Positions 1 through 12,249 are shown, counted from the first letter of the stretch. The stretch is 64,000 nucleotides of DNA from Bostrychus sinensis (GCA_020698575.1 CM036254.1:814218-878217); one strand, 5' to 3'. Program-made: numbers and translations. The notes: generated by a model from the sequence alone, not told the origin.

Positions 1-74
1 AATGTGAGTAAAAGCTGAGTTATTAAATGTAACTCCAGAGCGTTTCTGTGCTGTTTGAAGCAGTTGTCATCAGA

Positions 75-159
75 ATATATTATATTATATTATATTATAT
101 TATATTATATTATATTATATTATATTATATTATATTATATTATATTATATTATATTATA
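75..159. repeat. TATAT pentanucleotide microsatellite, 5' part
   Basis: About 17 copies of a five-base AT-only unit run directly up to the 5' end of the Rex3 element. The same unit resumes right after the element's 3' tail, so the two tracts look like one microsatellite split by the insertion. Confidence 0.95.
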
Positions 160-2242
160 ACTCCGGGAGAGCTTTGACCAGATCCCGAGGGAGGTTGGAG
201 ACATGGAGTCCGAGTGGACCATGTTCTCCACCTCTATTGTCGATGCGGCCGTTTGGAGCTGTGGCCGTAAAGTCTCTGGTGCCTGTCGTGGTGGCAATCC
301 CCGAACCCGGTGGTGGACACCGGAAGTAAGGGATGTCGTCAGGCTGAAGAAGGAGTCCTATCGAGCCTGGCTGGCTTGTGGGACTCCTGAGGCAGCTGAT
401 GGGTACCGGCAGGCCAAGCGTGCTGCAGCCCAGGCGGTTGTGGAGGCAAAAACTCGGGTCTGGGAAAAGTTCGGGGAGGCCATGGAGGAGGACTATCGGT
501 TGGCCTCAAAGAAATTCTGGCAAACCGTCCGCCGCCTCAGGAGGGGGAAGCAGTGCTTCACCAACACTGTTTACAGTGGAGGTGGGGAGCTGTTGACCTC
601 GACTGGGGATGTTGTCGGGCGGTGGAAGGAATACTTTGAGGATCTCCTCAATCCCACCGACACGCCTTCCGTTGAGGAGGCAGAGGCTGGGGACTCAGAG
701 GTGGACTCATCCATCACCCAGGCTGAAGTCACTGAGGTGGTTGAAAAGCTCCTCGGTGGCAAGGCTCCGGGGGTGGATGAGATCCGCCCTGAGTACCTCA
801 AGTCTCTGGATGTTGTGGGGCTGTCGTGGCTGACACGTCTCTGCAACATCGCGTGGCAGTCGGGGACAGTGCCTCTGGACTGGCAGACCGGGGTGGTGGT
901 TCCTCTTTTTAAGAAGGGGGACCGGAGGGTGTGTTCCAACTACAGGGGGATCACACTTCTCAGCCTCCCCGGGAAAGTCTATTCCAGAGTACTGGAGAGG
1001 AGAATTCGGCCGATAGTTGAACCTCGGATTCAGGAGGAACAATGCGGTTTTCGTCCCGGTCATGGAACAGTGGACCAGCTCTACACCCTCTATCGGGTGC
1101 TCGAGGGTTCATGGGAGTTCGCCCAACCAGTCCACATGTGTTTTGTGGATTTGGAGAAGGCATTCGACCGTGTTCCTCGTAGCGTCCTGTGGGGGGTGCT
1201 CTGGGAGTATGGGGTCCGAGGCCCTCTGCTAGGGGCTGTCCGGTCCCTGTATGACCGGAGCAGGAGTTTGGTCCGCATTGCTGGTTGTAAGTCAGACCTG
1301 TTTCCAGTGCATGTTGGACTCCGGCAGGGCTGCCCTTTGTCACCGGTTCTGTTCATTATTTTTATGGACAGAATTTCTAGGTGCAGCCAGGGGCCGGAGG
1401 GAGTCAGGTTTGGGGACCACAGGATTTCATCTCTGCTTTTTGCGGATGATGTTGTCCTGTTGGCTTCATCAGACCAGGACCTTCAGTGTGCACTGGGGCG
1501 GTTTGCAGCCGAGTGTGAAGCGGCTGGGATGAGAATCAGCACCTCCAAGTCCGAGGCCATGGTTCTCGACCGGAAAAGGGTGGTTTGCCCTCTCCAGGTT
1601 GGGGGAGAGCTCCTGCCTCAAGTGGAGGAGTTCAAGTATCTTGGGGTCTTGTTCACGAGTGAGGGAAGGATGGAGCGTGAGATCGACAGATGGATCGGTG
1701 CAGCGTCTGCAGTAATGCGGTCGTTGTATCGGTCTGTTGTGGTGAAGAAGGAGCTGAGCCAAAAGGCGAAGCTCTCGATTTACCGGTCGATCTACGTTCC
1801 TACTCTCACCTATGGTCATGAGCTTTGGGTCATGACCGAAAGGACAAGATCCCGGATACAAGCGGCCGAAATGAGTTTCCTCCGCAGGGTGGCTGGGCGC
1901 TCCCTTAGAGATAGGGTGAGGAGCTCTGTCACCCGGGAGGAGCTCGGAGTAGAGCCGCTGCTCCTCCACATCGAGAGGAGTCAGTTGAGGTGGCTCGGGC
2001 ATCTGTTCCTGATGCCTCCTGGACGCCTCCCTGGGGAGGTGTTCATGTCCCACCGGGAGGAGGCCCCGGGGAAGACCTAGGACACGCTGGAGGGACTATG
2101 TCTCTCGGCCTGGGAACGCCTTGGGTCCCCCCCGGTAGAGCTGGAGGAAGTGTCTGTGGATAGGGAAGTCTGGGCATCTTTGCTTAGACTGCTGCCTCCG
2201 CGACCCGGTCCCGGATAAGCGGAAGAAGATGGATGGATGGAT
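160..2242 (+). mobile_element. Rex3 (RTE-clade) LINE, 5'-truncated copy
   Basis: This is a non-LTR retrotransposon copy of about 2.1 kb with a reverse-transcriptase reading frame and a 3' tail of GATG repeats at 2228-2242. Two stretches at 881-900 and 1325-1345 match, from memory, the conserved regions used as Rex3 PCR landmarks in teleosts. The apurinic endonuclease domain expected at the 5' end is absent, which is the usual 5' truncation of RTE-type copies. The element sits inside a TATAT microsatellite, so its target-site duplication cannot be told from the array. Confidence 0.93.
203..2080 (+). pseudogene. Rex3 reverse transcriptase ORF, truncated and frameshifted at its end
   Basis: A 625-codon frame encodes most of a non-LTR reverse transcriptase, which would copy element RNA by target-primed reverse transcription. 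Visible landmarks are the CFVDLEKAFD block with the first catalytic Asp near residue 316, GLRQGCPLSP before the palm, and the FADD catalytic box at 413-416. YLGVLF and the C-terminal RSQLRWLGH region follow. The frame is also open upstream of the listed Met to about 161, so this ATG is only the first Met of a truncated protein, not a true start. After residue 614 a short deletion near 2044 throws the frame and gives a stop at 2078-2080. The expected C-terminal coding continues in another frame to about 2218 with further indels. The long intact stretch suggests a fairly young copy. Without the endonuclease it cannot be autonomous. Confidence 0.92.
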
Positions 2243-2277
2243 ATATTATATTATATTATATTATATTATATTATATT
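2241..2277. repeat. TATAT pentanucleotide microsatellite, 3' part
   Basis: Seven copies of the same five-base unit found at 75-159 continue directly after the GATG tail of the LINE. This supports insertion into a pre-existing microsatellite. Confidence 0.92.
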
Positions 2278-2330
2278 TCACTGGTTCTGATACAAACACA
2301 AGTTACACAAAAGTATAATTTGGTTTAGCA

Positions 2331-2890
2331 CAGGGGTTCTCAAATGGTGGGTCAGGGCCCTAAAGAGGATCACAGAATGGTTAAAAAAAGTGCATAAAAT
2401 AAAACCCAGGCAGGGTGAGAGTTTGACTAAAAATAATCAATAAATAGTTCAAAGGTTATTCATTAAATTAAATAAAAGCTGGAAATCTCAGTTTGTTTAT
2501 CACTGACTGTAGACAAACATCTGACCGCAGCCTCAGAGAGGTTAGCTCCAGCTCTGTGTGTGTATGTGTAGTTTATTAGAAACCTATTACAGTACATCTG
2601 TGAAATAATAAGTAGCCTAATTAAGAAAAATAGCTTTGGTTCTGTAAAACAGTGGGTTAAATTAAATATTTTTATATAAAGTTGGCTTTAAAAAAAACTG
2701 AATCCTACACTGATGTGATCTGTAGAATGTTTACTAAATAAAACCGTTCTAAAGTCAGGCAGGGAGGCAGATTATATAAAAACAAAACAACAATTAGCCT
2801 AAATCAAAGGTTATTAATTAAATTAAATGAAAGCTAGCATGGATCTATCACTGACTGAGACGTAGCTGGGCCTGTGAGGTGAGAGTTTAT
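2331..2890. mobile_element. hAT-like element remnant with an internal duplication
   Basis: The left end CAGGGGTTCTCAAATGGTGG is typical of hAT-superfamily termini. Two similar internal segments, around 2403-2510 and 2755-2860, share the string AAAGGTTATT followed by an ATTAAATTAAAT run and an AAAGCT block. I see no clear right terminus, so the end is approximate. Confidence 0.5.
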
Positions 2891-3626
2891 CCATAATTTC
2901 AGAATCATGTGGAAGATGTGTGACATAAACAACACTCCTCAATCCCAATTTATTAATATTTCTCTTCTCATTTCTCCTCAGTGCAGTTACAACACGACCC
3001 CGACAGGATTGTCACCTTAAATAAGCTGTGCAGTGAGTTTTGTAACCGTCTCTGACTTGTTACTGCAGTCTCATTGTAAAAGATCACATTTGTCTCTGAT
3101 TTAGGAGGAGCTCAGATGAAAGTGGCCTGAATTTGAAAAAAGTCAGATTTGTGCTGTTAATACAAACAAAAGATACAGGTGACATATGGGGAAAAGTAAG
3201 ATTTGTGTGATTTTTACCTTCAGTGTGTAGCTTTAGAGTTCCCAGTCCTGTGTTTGGACAAAGATGGGAGGAGGAGGCCAGAGCTGAGAGACTGTGCATC
3301 TTTTTTCTTTTTTTTTTATCACCACATTTTTACCAAAATGATTGCAGTGCTCAGGGTTTGTACGAGTCTCTCTCCTGAATTATTTTGCCCTACATTTCTC
3401 TGTGGCTCTGGCTGTTTTTGTCCCGTTCCTTCGCGTCCCGTTGAGTGCGGCTCTGACTGACAGTTAAATGACATGATTGCTCACATCTTCAGCCTAAAAA
3501 ACCCCGGGATTCGGTCGGCGCTTCGCTCCCCGTCCTTTTTTGGCACATTCCGTTTTTGGTGCAGAGCCATTCGTTTAAGGAGGATTTCAGCGCTGACCCT
3601 GTGCCGCGCGGCTCTGCTACGCTCTG

Positions 3627-3628
<2 letters not shown>
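2891..3628. other. Intergenic, nothing recognised
   Basis: Unique-looking sequence with a short poly-T run near 3301-3318. From about 3420 to 3620 it becomes CpG-richer. No open frame with gene-like composition is seen. Confidence 0.5.

Positions 3629-3700
<72 letters not shown>
3629..3700. repeat. (GT)36 dinucleotide microsatellite
   Basis: A pure run of 72 bases alternating G and T. The open frames across it are products of the repeat. Confidence 0.98.
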
Positions 3701-3704
<4 letters not shown>

Positions 3705-6084
3705 GTAAAAATAGCAGAATAATGTTGAAGAGCTGCCCACAGAGAGATGGCCCCGTTTCACTAAAGAGCACGGTGCTGAGGGTTTCAGAGGGAGAGACAC
3801 AAATACAAGAATTACACCTGTTTATAGGCTTTTCAAAGGCGTTCACACAGAAATGCTGTTAAATAGACCTGGCATTACTGTAGAGCGTTAGGCCACTGTG
3901 AGGATGAAGCGCGGGTCAGCAGTGACGTCAAATCATTGCTGCACGAGTCCTACGTCAGGTAATGAGGATCTGTTTATGTGGCGTTTGTGGTGCAGGGAGT
4001 AAACGTGCTGTCAGTCAGGACGGAGCCTGGACTGAACGCAGGACGCCTTCAGCAGATTTGGTTCAGTCTCCGTGTTCTCTTGTGTCTCCTGGATGTTGCT
4101 GTGGAGGGGGAGGGTTTTAGGCTTTTTGATCTTGTTTGTGATATTTGTGAAGAACATAGCAACGCAGAAGAAACATATGACAATGGTATTTACATAAAAA
4201 CACAAACCACCTGCAACAACATTGATATTAGGCCAACTTTGTTTACTTTTGTTGTGGGCACTGGAGCTTCATCCAATCAGAAAATACTCCGCTGAAAGTC
4301 CCTCCCCTTTACAAACTCGCTCAGTGTAAGAAATGCAGGTGTTCAGTGTGAATGTCCCGTTCAGGGACAGGTGTACCTTAAACTGAGGCCAGCTCCTGTG
4401 TGGACCGGGCCGTCTGGCTTCTGCCAGGTTTCTCTGAGTTTTACCGTTCTGATACTGAGGTCAGTATCACGATACCGATATCGAAGCCAAATACTTTGTA
4501 CAGCTGTTTTCATGCAGGGACAGCAGAGTGTCGTGTGTTAAATCTGGATATTTTGAAACTAAAGTATCCTTCTATAGAAACAAATGCTGTTTTTCTCCTA
4601 AAGCTAAGAAACTTCCAGTGGCTGCATCTTTCTTGGCCCTGCTGGACTCTGGGGCCCTGCTGCATGAGTGCTTCTTTAAACGTCAGGACACAGTTAACCA
4701 CTGTGCACTGAGCAGATGTTTATGAACTTTATGTCTGCAGATCAACCCAGTGGCTGGCTCCAGTTTACAAAGCTTTACTTGGTGGTGCCTTGGTTCTTGT
4801 GGAAGTTTCTCCAGAGAACAAAAAGCCATTATTCCTGATGTTCCTGTGATGTCCTTCACCTCACTGCCTCGAGGCAGAACTGAAAAGCGTTGAGCTTCTG
4901 CGGGGAACACTTTCCTCCAGCCTGAACCCAAGCTGGCGGAGATAACTTCAGTTGGAAATTTTCTTTCTTTCCTAAAAGAGAGCGTGAGTCTCTGGGACTG
5001 TGTCTGTGCTTTGGAATGGTTGCTGTGTCCTCAGTGATGTGATTAGGCTCGTATTTACTTTTATTCTTTTATTTATTGTTGTAGATGTAACCTTTTCCTG
5101 GTATTTAGTCGATGTAAGTTGTATTTGTGTGATTTAAAATGACGTGTGCAGAGCTCTTGGCCTGGTCGCCTTTGGAAAAGAGATCTTATCCCAATTTGTC
5201 TTATCTGGTTAAATTTGTATTTTTTTTTTTTTTTTTTATTTGAAATTTATTTGAAGGATATACCATCTTGTTTTCAAGGGAGTCCTCAAATTTCAAAATA
5301 AAATAAAATAAAATAAAAGTTAAAGAAATAAAAATAAACTTTTTTGACCCCTAAATAAGTTTGTGACTGTTGCTTTACTGTTAAGTTCATGTAAAATCAA
5401 TTTTAAGCAAAGTTAGACAAATAAAAACATAAATTTTATTAACATCAAAGCTTTTAAGAAAAAAATCCCAGTTCTTCCTTTACAGTTGGGAGGTGTTGCA
5501 GCAGAATCGAGCTCACGTCAGTTTGATGTGATATCGATGCTAACATTGGTACTGATGCTGTCGATACTTGGACTGATCCCACCCCTCACCACCAGCTCCT
5601 GCTCTCTGGCTCCTGAAGGAGAGCATCAGCAGGAAGTAATCTGTGTAGAATTCCCAAAGAATGCAAGGTCTCATGCCTCTGTAGAAGGCCATTTAATACA
5701 TTTCTCAGAGTTTTGTGCCATAGACGTTGTTTTGGCCGAAGTAAGGTTCAGCTTCTGGACTGCTCTCCTTTAGTACTGTGGTTTTAATCTGTCCTAACTC
5801 TTTCTGTACCATAAAACTAAATGATGCATCTCAAGGAAAAAAAACACAACAGAAATAAGAAGTAGGGACAGCAACAGTAAACAGCTTTACAACCAAGTTT
5901 AGATACAAATACAACACAGACCTCAGGCTCAGCTCCAGCTCTGTGCCTGGAGAAACTCTGCTTCACTGTACTCTGGTATTTTGACAACCTTCAGACTCCG
6001 CTGATAATGGGAACACCTTTAAAAGCTCGCACCTCTTAAATCTGTTTTTTGTCAGCTCCACTGTCAGCGGCTGAAGTGGCGTTG
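3701..6084. other. Intergenic, low-complexity patches only
   Basis: No gene is supported. The stretch holds a poly-T run at 5220-5237 and a short AAAAT pentanucleotide run at about 5297-5320. Two degenerate patches with GATATCGAT-like and CGATACT-like strings near 4460-4495 and 5528-5572 resemble decayed transposon ends. Short open frames here have no recognisable similarity. Confidence 0.45.
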
Positions 6085-6335
6085 TCCATTTATTTTTGCC
6101 CAAAGCGGCCATCTCTGCCGGGCTCCAGGGGTCAAGTTTCCGCCTCATACGCGAGTCGCCTCCATCTGAACGAGATTTCCAGCGTTTGAAAAGGCCGGCG
6201 CGCTCAAAAGGAGACGGTTCAAGGGCCTTTTCCCCGCGAATAAAGGGAGATATTTATGCAGCGACCGTGTTGTTTGGCGCCGGACAATGGAGGAGCCCAC
6301 AGAAACAGGCTCGGAGTTAGAGACGGGAGCAAACC
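6085..6335. promoter_or_regulatory. CpG-rich unique block, candidate conserved regulatory element
   Basis: This is a compact GC- and CpG-rich island of about 250 bp in AT-rich flank, about 14 kb downstream of vax1. It shows no tandem repeat, no inverted repeat and no second copy in the window. The only reason to call it regulatory is composition and position near a developmental homeobox gene. It could also be an unrecognised transcript end. Confidence 0.22.
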
Positions 6336-6827
6336 TTCGAGCCGTGACTGTGGTAAATGTAACGCCTTGAATGAGTCACTGCCTTATAATAATAACAGTA
6401 ACAGCATTTGCAGGCAATAAAAACCTAGTGTAGGGTTTTTTTTATGCATAATTACTTCCATTGAGGATTTTTATGTACATAATTAATCATGTGACAGGAA
6501 GTGAGCGACGATTACAGCACAGAAACATCACACTGTGACTGAGTGACGTAACCAAACAAACTGCATGGGTTTAGACAACAACAACAACAACAACACCAGC
6601 AGCAGCTCGGCTTATTTTTCTGTCAGTAGCACACAGAATGTTTGTGTCTGCTGCTGCACGTTTACAGAGCCAGGACAGAACACATTTGTCATAAACACAG
6701 TTATTAAAGGTTGTATATTCTAACAAATGTCCTCCAGGTTCTAACGTTGTTCCTCATCAGAAACACGCCTGCAGCTGTGTTCTGTTTTCCTGTATTCTCA
6801 CTGAGTCTGCGCTCATTCATTTATTTA

Positions 6828-7552
6828 CTGTGAAGCCCAAAACTGTTCATACCCCTGGCAAATTCTGACTTAACCCTGTAAAGCCTGACATATCAAAAAA
6901 TAGCCAGAAAATTCAATTTTTTTGGAACTGAGATGTTTATTAACCCTTTCATGAAAAAAAAATCCATATCATTTTGTTTCTGAGATTTTCTTTTTGTATC
7001 ACATATGATACATTGGGCGATTTTGGCAACTTTTTGCTCATGACAATGTTAACTTTAGATACAAAAACATAGAACTGGTAGTTCCTCTGTATTAGGCTTT
7101 AAAATAAAACCTTCAAGTGTCAGAGTAGTATAAAAATTTAATTAGTGTAAAATTAATGCAGATTATTGTTCTTTTGCCATCGATCCTGGCATTAAATTTT
7201 ACTCTAAGTGGCATTAAAATGTCTTAAAACAGTCTTAAATTTCACAAGGCAAAACCTGGAACCACCCCGGGCGGTGTTTTATTGATCGTTTTGATAAATT
7301 AGAGGTCTCAGAAACTCGAGTAGCAAATATGATACAAATGGTTTTATAGGGTTAAAGTTACTTTTATTTAACCACCAAGTTTTGTTTTTTTTTGATCGGA
7401 AATGACACAGGCTTCTCCCAAAAGACAATAAGACGATGTACAAGAGGTATCATTGTGGGAAAAAAATACTTCTTAGCTTTTATTTACATTTACAATAAAC
7501 GTAGCTTTAAGTCAGAATTTGCCAGAGGTATGAATAATTTTGGGCTTCACAG
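6828..7552. mobile_element. Non-autonomous Tc1/mariner-like element, 725 bp
   Basis: The ends are terminal inverted repeats of about 45 bp. The left begins CTGTGAAGCCCAAAA at 6828, and the right ends in its complement, TTTTGGGCTTCACAG at 7552. Both ends contain the core GGCAAATTCTGACTTAA. The element is flanked by TA at 6826-6827 and 7553-7554, the Tc1/mariner target duplication. No transposase frame remains, so it would depend on a partner element. Confidence 0.85.
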
Positions 7553-7554
7553 TA

Positions 7555-8974
7555 AATAAAAAAAAAGGAAAAAAAGGTGTAAGCTCTGTTTCCAGTGATT
7601 CCTCACAGACATTTTTACTTTGGTGGAAAATGGATTAGACCCAAAGTTTAAGGAAGTAAACAGCTTTATTTCTCTGTTTATGTTCAAAAGACCGTAACAC
7701 TCTGCCCTCTGCTGCCCTCTGCTGGTCTCTTGTCCTGTTTCATTATGGTTCCAGTAGAGTTCTTATTAAAAGTGTTCTCTTTTAGTCCCATAATGTTTTT
7801 AAAGGCTGTAAATCTTGCTGCTGTTCCAGAGGAAACCAAGCAGGACTAAAACATGAGTAACTAACAAATATTTTGAGAATTGATTAATCTGTTGACTATT
7901 GTTTGGAGTAATGGATTAATCAGATAGTGAAGCGTGTGTGGTAAAGTGTTTTTTTTATAGTTTACATTAAAAAATATGTAAAAATTCTACCAAAAATCTT
8001 ATAATTTTGACATAATTTGAACCAGATGAAGCTACAACTGTGTCACTGGAGGACGTTTGGACAGAGCACACACACAAAGATATTTTTAGTCAAAAACACA
8101 AAATGTACATTGTTTTTAACAGTTTTTGTTGCTTTACTGCTCTGTTGGTAATCAACCTCCTCTGAGCTCATGTGTCAGAGTCTGTGACTGCTCCAGGGAA
8201 CGATTAAACCATTACTAAATCTGTTGACGATTATTTTAATAATCAATTATAATCTATTAATCTGATTAGTTGCTGCAGCTCTATTGAAAATACAAATAAA
8301 AGCAGGATATAGACGCTTCAGGATTTCTTATAAAAACAGAGGCTTTGGTGGAATAATTTAATTCAGTTTTTTCTGATGTGTTCCCCAAAGCACATTAAGG
8401 TTAGGGAACATCAGAACTTACCAGAATCTGCCTATGTTCCCCAGTTCCTATGACCCAGGGAACATAGCTGCCCTGGTCCACGGTGCATAGAAACTGGGGA
8501 ACCTTCCCCCTGCTGTGCCCAAACGACCCCAGCGCTCGCCGGCAGTGGCTGCGGTGTGGACGGCACAATAATTAAACATCACAACACGAAATAATGACTG
8601 TAACTCGTCAGAAACACGCCTCAGATCTTTGCTTCCTTTTGTAAATCTCAGACGGTAAAATCCCTGCAGTTCCTCAAATGTTCAACAGGGGGAGTAGAGA
8701 TCAGTCATTAGTCTGTCCTTCATGTTTTTAAATTAAAACTCACATTTTCTCAACTCAAAGTTCATCATTTTTTAAATGAAAAGGTGTTGCTAAGCAGTTT
8801 TTACCTCAATGTCACATAAGCAAAAATAAATTTAAAAGGAAAAAATCTCCACTCCTTAAAAAAGTTGGACCAGTGCATGTTTAGTTTGGCCTTCAGTGTC
8901 TACTTGCACTATTTAAAAAAAGACTTCATATTTAACACAGTTGTATTTAACCCGTGCCTTCTGTCCCTCACAGC
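7555..8974. other. Intergenic with decayed repeats
   Basis: No gene is seen. Around 8375-8510 there is a decayed repeat rich in GGGAACAT, TTCCCCAG and AGAAACTGGGGAAC strings. These words recur at 16.25-16.95 kb and in the minisatellite at 32.5-33.5 kb. The rest is AT-rich and unremarkable. Confidence 0.5.
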
Positions 8975-9520
8975 CTTTCGCCGCTGCAGAAGTGGGGCCT
9001 TTCTTCAGGGGCCCGCTCTCGGCTTTAGTCCTCTAATAGGATTAATTATGTGTGGAAGCAGAGGGTTAGGCTTCAGCAGCTTCCTCAGTCCCAGCGACAC
9101 CTGGACACCGGCCTTTCATCTGCGCTCTAACGTCCTGAATCGGTGCGCGTCAGTCACGTCCGGACGGTCCTCGGGCGGCGCTGGTTTGGAACGAGGCGGA
9201 AGTTTTTTGGCCCCGGTTTGACCCCTGGGGGAGGACGGCGGCGCGCGGGGAGGGAGAAGCGTTGGTGGTCCGGGCCCCGCACAATGGCCCCCCGCGACGG
9301 TAAAACCACTCCAGTCGCGGCTAATTGGTGCGGTGCTGTGAGCGCAGAAAGGCCCGAGCGCGGTGAGAGGCGCCGGGACGGAGACGCCGAGCTTTTAACA
9401 CACGTCGTCTCTTGTTTCGCTCAGATTCCCAAGAAACACAAGACACAGAGCACAAAGGACACAGAGCCAGGGCCGGGACAAACCGCGCGCCTCCAACTCA
9501 GCCCCGCGCCGCTCAGGATT
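8975..9520. promoter_or_regulatory. CpG island-like unique block with TAAT sites
   Basis: About 540 bp of strongly GC- and CpG-rich sequence (densest at 9120-9500) lies between AT-rich flanks. Its left part carries CTAATAGGATTAATTATG at about 9033-9050, a cluster of homeodomain-type TAAT cores. Short open frames cross it but resemble no protein I know. It could be a distal enhancer, an island promoter or a first exon of an unseen transcript. There is no direct proof of any of these. Confidence 0.25.
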
Positions 9521-10344
9521 CTCAAACAATTTTACATTTTTATAGATTTTTTATTTATCTAATTTCTTCTAATTCATTTAAATATCAATTGCTATTTTTT
9601 TTATAATTCCTTGTAAGTAATCTGAATTTAAATAACTAGTATTTTAAACATGGAAATACATTTTTTCAGTTTAGTTTGACTTAAAAGAACAAGGCCTCTA
9701 TGTGTTCCGAATATTTGCAGAAACATTATAACAATAAAATCTTTTTTTTAATTAAATTCTGCAATTATTATTTCTACATTAATAAGCAAATAAAATAAAA
9801 TGAATAATAAAATAAAAGCAGTCAAATTAAATCCTCACATCAGTTGGTTACACTTCGATTTCCAAACATTTTATTTTATTTTTATTTGATTTATTTTTTA
9901 TTGTCAGCTGTCGTTACAAAAACTGGAGTGGTGTTTTCCGTCCGTGTGCCTGCTCTGACTTTTTCTGGCAGCAGATCCAAGCGAACAGATCCCTCACATT
10001 TTCTCTAATTTCTCAGATTTTCAAACGGTGAAATTTTTATGGAATTTGTCAAAAATAAAAAAATTGTGCGTTTGTATGAAAGGCCTTCGTGTGTTCAGAG
10101 GTCCATGCAGGTCGTATGTGCCACACTGAGGGGGGAGGTTTATTATGAAATGCAATTATATTCAGAAAAATCTCACACAAAAACTGAAGAAAAAATTTGA
10201 AGCTTAATAAAAATGCCCAAATTAAATAAAATTCAGCTTTTGACGGAAATGCTCTGTGTCAGGAGGAAAGTTTGAGCCAGTGACAAAAACACCCTGCAGA
10301 TAAATTCTTATATTTATCTAATTATTAAAAAGACTCCAGAGCTG
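9521..10344. other. AT-rich intergenic, nothing recognised
   Basis: Long AT-rich stretch with scattered AAATAAAAT runs and no repeat copy that I could match elsewhere in the window. Confidence 0.45.
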
Positions 10345-11645
10345 ATGTGTTGGGATTAACGTTCTGTCACATTCATTTCTACAACAAAGTTAAACTAAAA
10401 TATTAATATGAGGTTTTTGGAGCAAGACGAATGGTTGCTCTCTGAATGAATCTGAGCCAGATCTGAGTCAGGTCCAGTCTCTAAAGTGAACTCAATAAAG
10501 AAGGCTCTGCGGTGTTTGATGAAATAAATCTGAGCGAAACACTGACAAACACATTTCTGTTCCGACTTGTCCTGCGTAACATTGAAATTAAGAAATGTAA
10601 ATTACGTAGCCTTTAGCTTGTATGCTAATTATAGATGCTAATTGCTACGTTAAATAAAACGGTTAAACGTCCACTGCACTCAGTCGTGTTCTGTCCCCAG
10701 GCTCTGTTGTTCCTGTGGCTGAGTGGTTGTCAGTTTCCAAACCTGTTCTGATTATTTATAATTTGCGATGTTCGGTGGCTAGAGCTAATTCCGTCATTAA
10801 AAATGTATCATTGTCTTTTTAACTTTAGGTTGCAGTCTTTGGACGCAGATCTATTGTTTGTTTCTGCATCAGAGTTTATCGTCCTGGTCGTGTCCTTTTT
10901 TGTGTTCATTTGTATAAATTTAATAAAACCTATTTATGGTCTGGAACTAATACATCACTTCCCACGCACATATATTCTTATATATTCTTAGTCTTATTCC
11001 CACCACATTATGTTCTTATCTTTATATGTCTTTACGTTTTGGCTAGAGCTGTAGTTAAACCTAAAAGTCTGAGCTGTGTTTTTGACAGGTTTGTTTATTT
11101 CTACTGTCCACTCTAAAGAATGACACAGATTGTTTGCTGGTGTCCCATGTGGACCTGTGTAGTGTTTCTAAACAGAACTTTTGTGCTCCAAAGACTGGAT
11201 TCAGAAGTTAAAAAGATGATAATAGATTTTTAATGGAGTTAGAATTAGCTCTAGCCAGCAAACATCGCAAATTATAAATAATCAGAACAGGTTTGGAAAC
11301 TGACAACCACTCTGCCACAGGAACATCAGAGCCTGGTTTGATGACATCAGAGAGTGTGTCGATGTTTAACCATTTTAATTAACGTAGCAATTAGCATTTA
11401 TAATTAGCATACAAGCTAAAAGATACGTAATTTACATTTTACATTTCAAGTGTTACAGCAGGACAAATATTTACAGAAATGTGTCAGATCATAAATCCTT
11501 CTTTAATGAGTTCACTTTAGATCCGGGTCAGAATCATTTTTAATAAATATATATCAACAAAAGCCATTAATTCCTGCTAAATTAATATTTTTTATTTTGC
11601 TCCCTTGTAGAAAAGAATGTGACAGAACGTTAATCTCAGTACCAG
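10345..11645. mobile_element. Foldback-like element with ~500-bp inverted arms
   Basis: The left arm, about 10345-10865, is the reverse complement of about 11165-11645 over nearly its whole length, with scattered differences. Anchors are GATTAACGTTCTGTCACATTC near 10352 against its complement near 11615-11635. Another is CAAACCTGTTCTGATTATTT near 10739 against its complement near 11275. A third is the paired AGTTTCCAAACC region. About 300 bp lie between the arms. No transposase frame is seen. It looks like a long-TIR, foldback-type element or an inverted duplication. Confidence 0.8.
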
Positions 11646-12249
11646 GCTGCGTTAGCAACTTTTCTACAGTGTCACTCCTGGAACAATTCTATATTTTGAG
11701 ATTATGTTCCTAAAGTTCAACTGAACCTTGAAATAAAAAAAAGTTTAGTCCCAGTAATCTTTTGTAACAGGCGGTGCTCATTTTAGTGAAACGTTTGAGT
11801 TTAACCCAGACACGAGCGTACGCCTCAAAATGGCCGCTCTGCTGCAGTCCAACACATCTGGGTTTTTACCACAGCAGCAGCTGGATCCTGCTCCCATCAT
11901 GCTTTTGGGTCCAGACGCAGATGTTTGACCAGAATTATCTGTTTACGTTTCTTCTGTGTCATTTCACTGCGAGACCAAAATACAGTCCACAAACTCATCT
12001 CTGTTGTAAAAAAGAAGTGTTGCTGCTAAACTTTGTGCCTTAAGTAAATTTCTCTCCTCTGCGTTTCTGATAAAACCAGGTTTGTTAAAGACACCACACC
12101 AGCAGCTCTGGAAATGAGACAGGTCTGTGTGCAGCAGTTTATAAGCAGAGCGTTTTTTGTGTTAATGGTAATGCATAACTTGCATTTTGCTCATTCATCT
12201 TCTGCTTTTTCCTGTTAGAGGTCACAGGCAGCTATTTCCATTTTAGAGG
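11646..12249. other. Intergenic, nothing recognised
   Basis: No gene, tandem repeat or inverted repeat seen in this stretch. Confidence 0.45.

Noticed and set aside
9143..9562. 139-codon plus-strand frame in the CpG-rich block
   Set aside because: Composition follows the island, the C terminus is low-complexity and no domain is seen.
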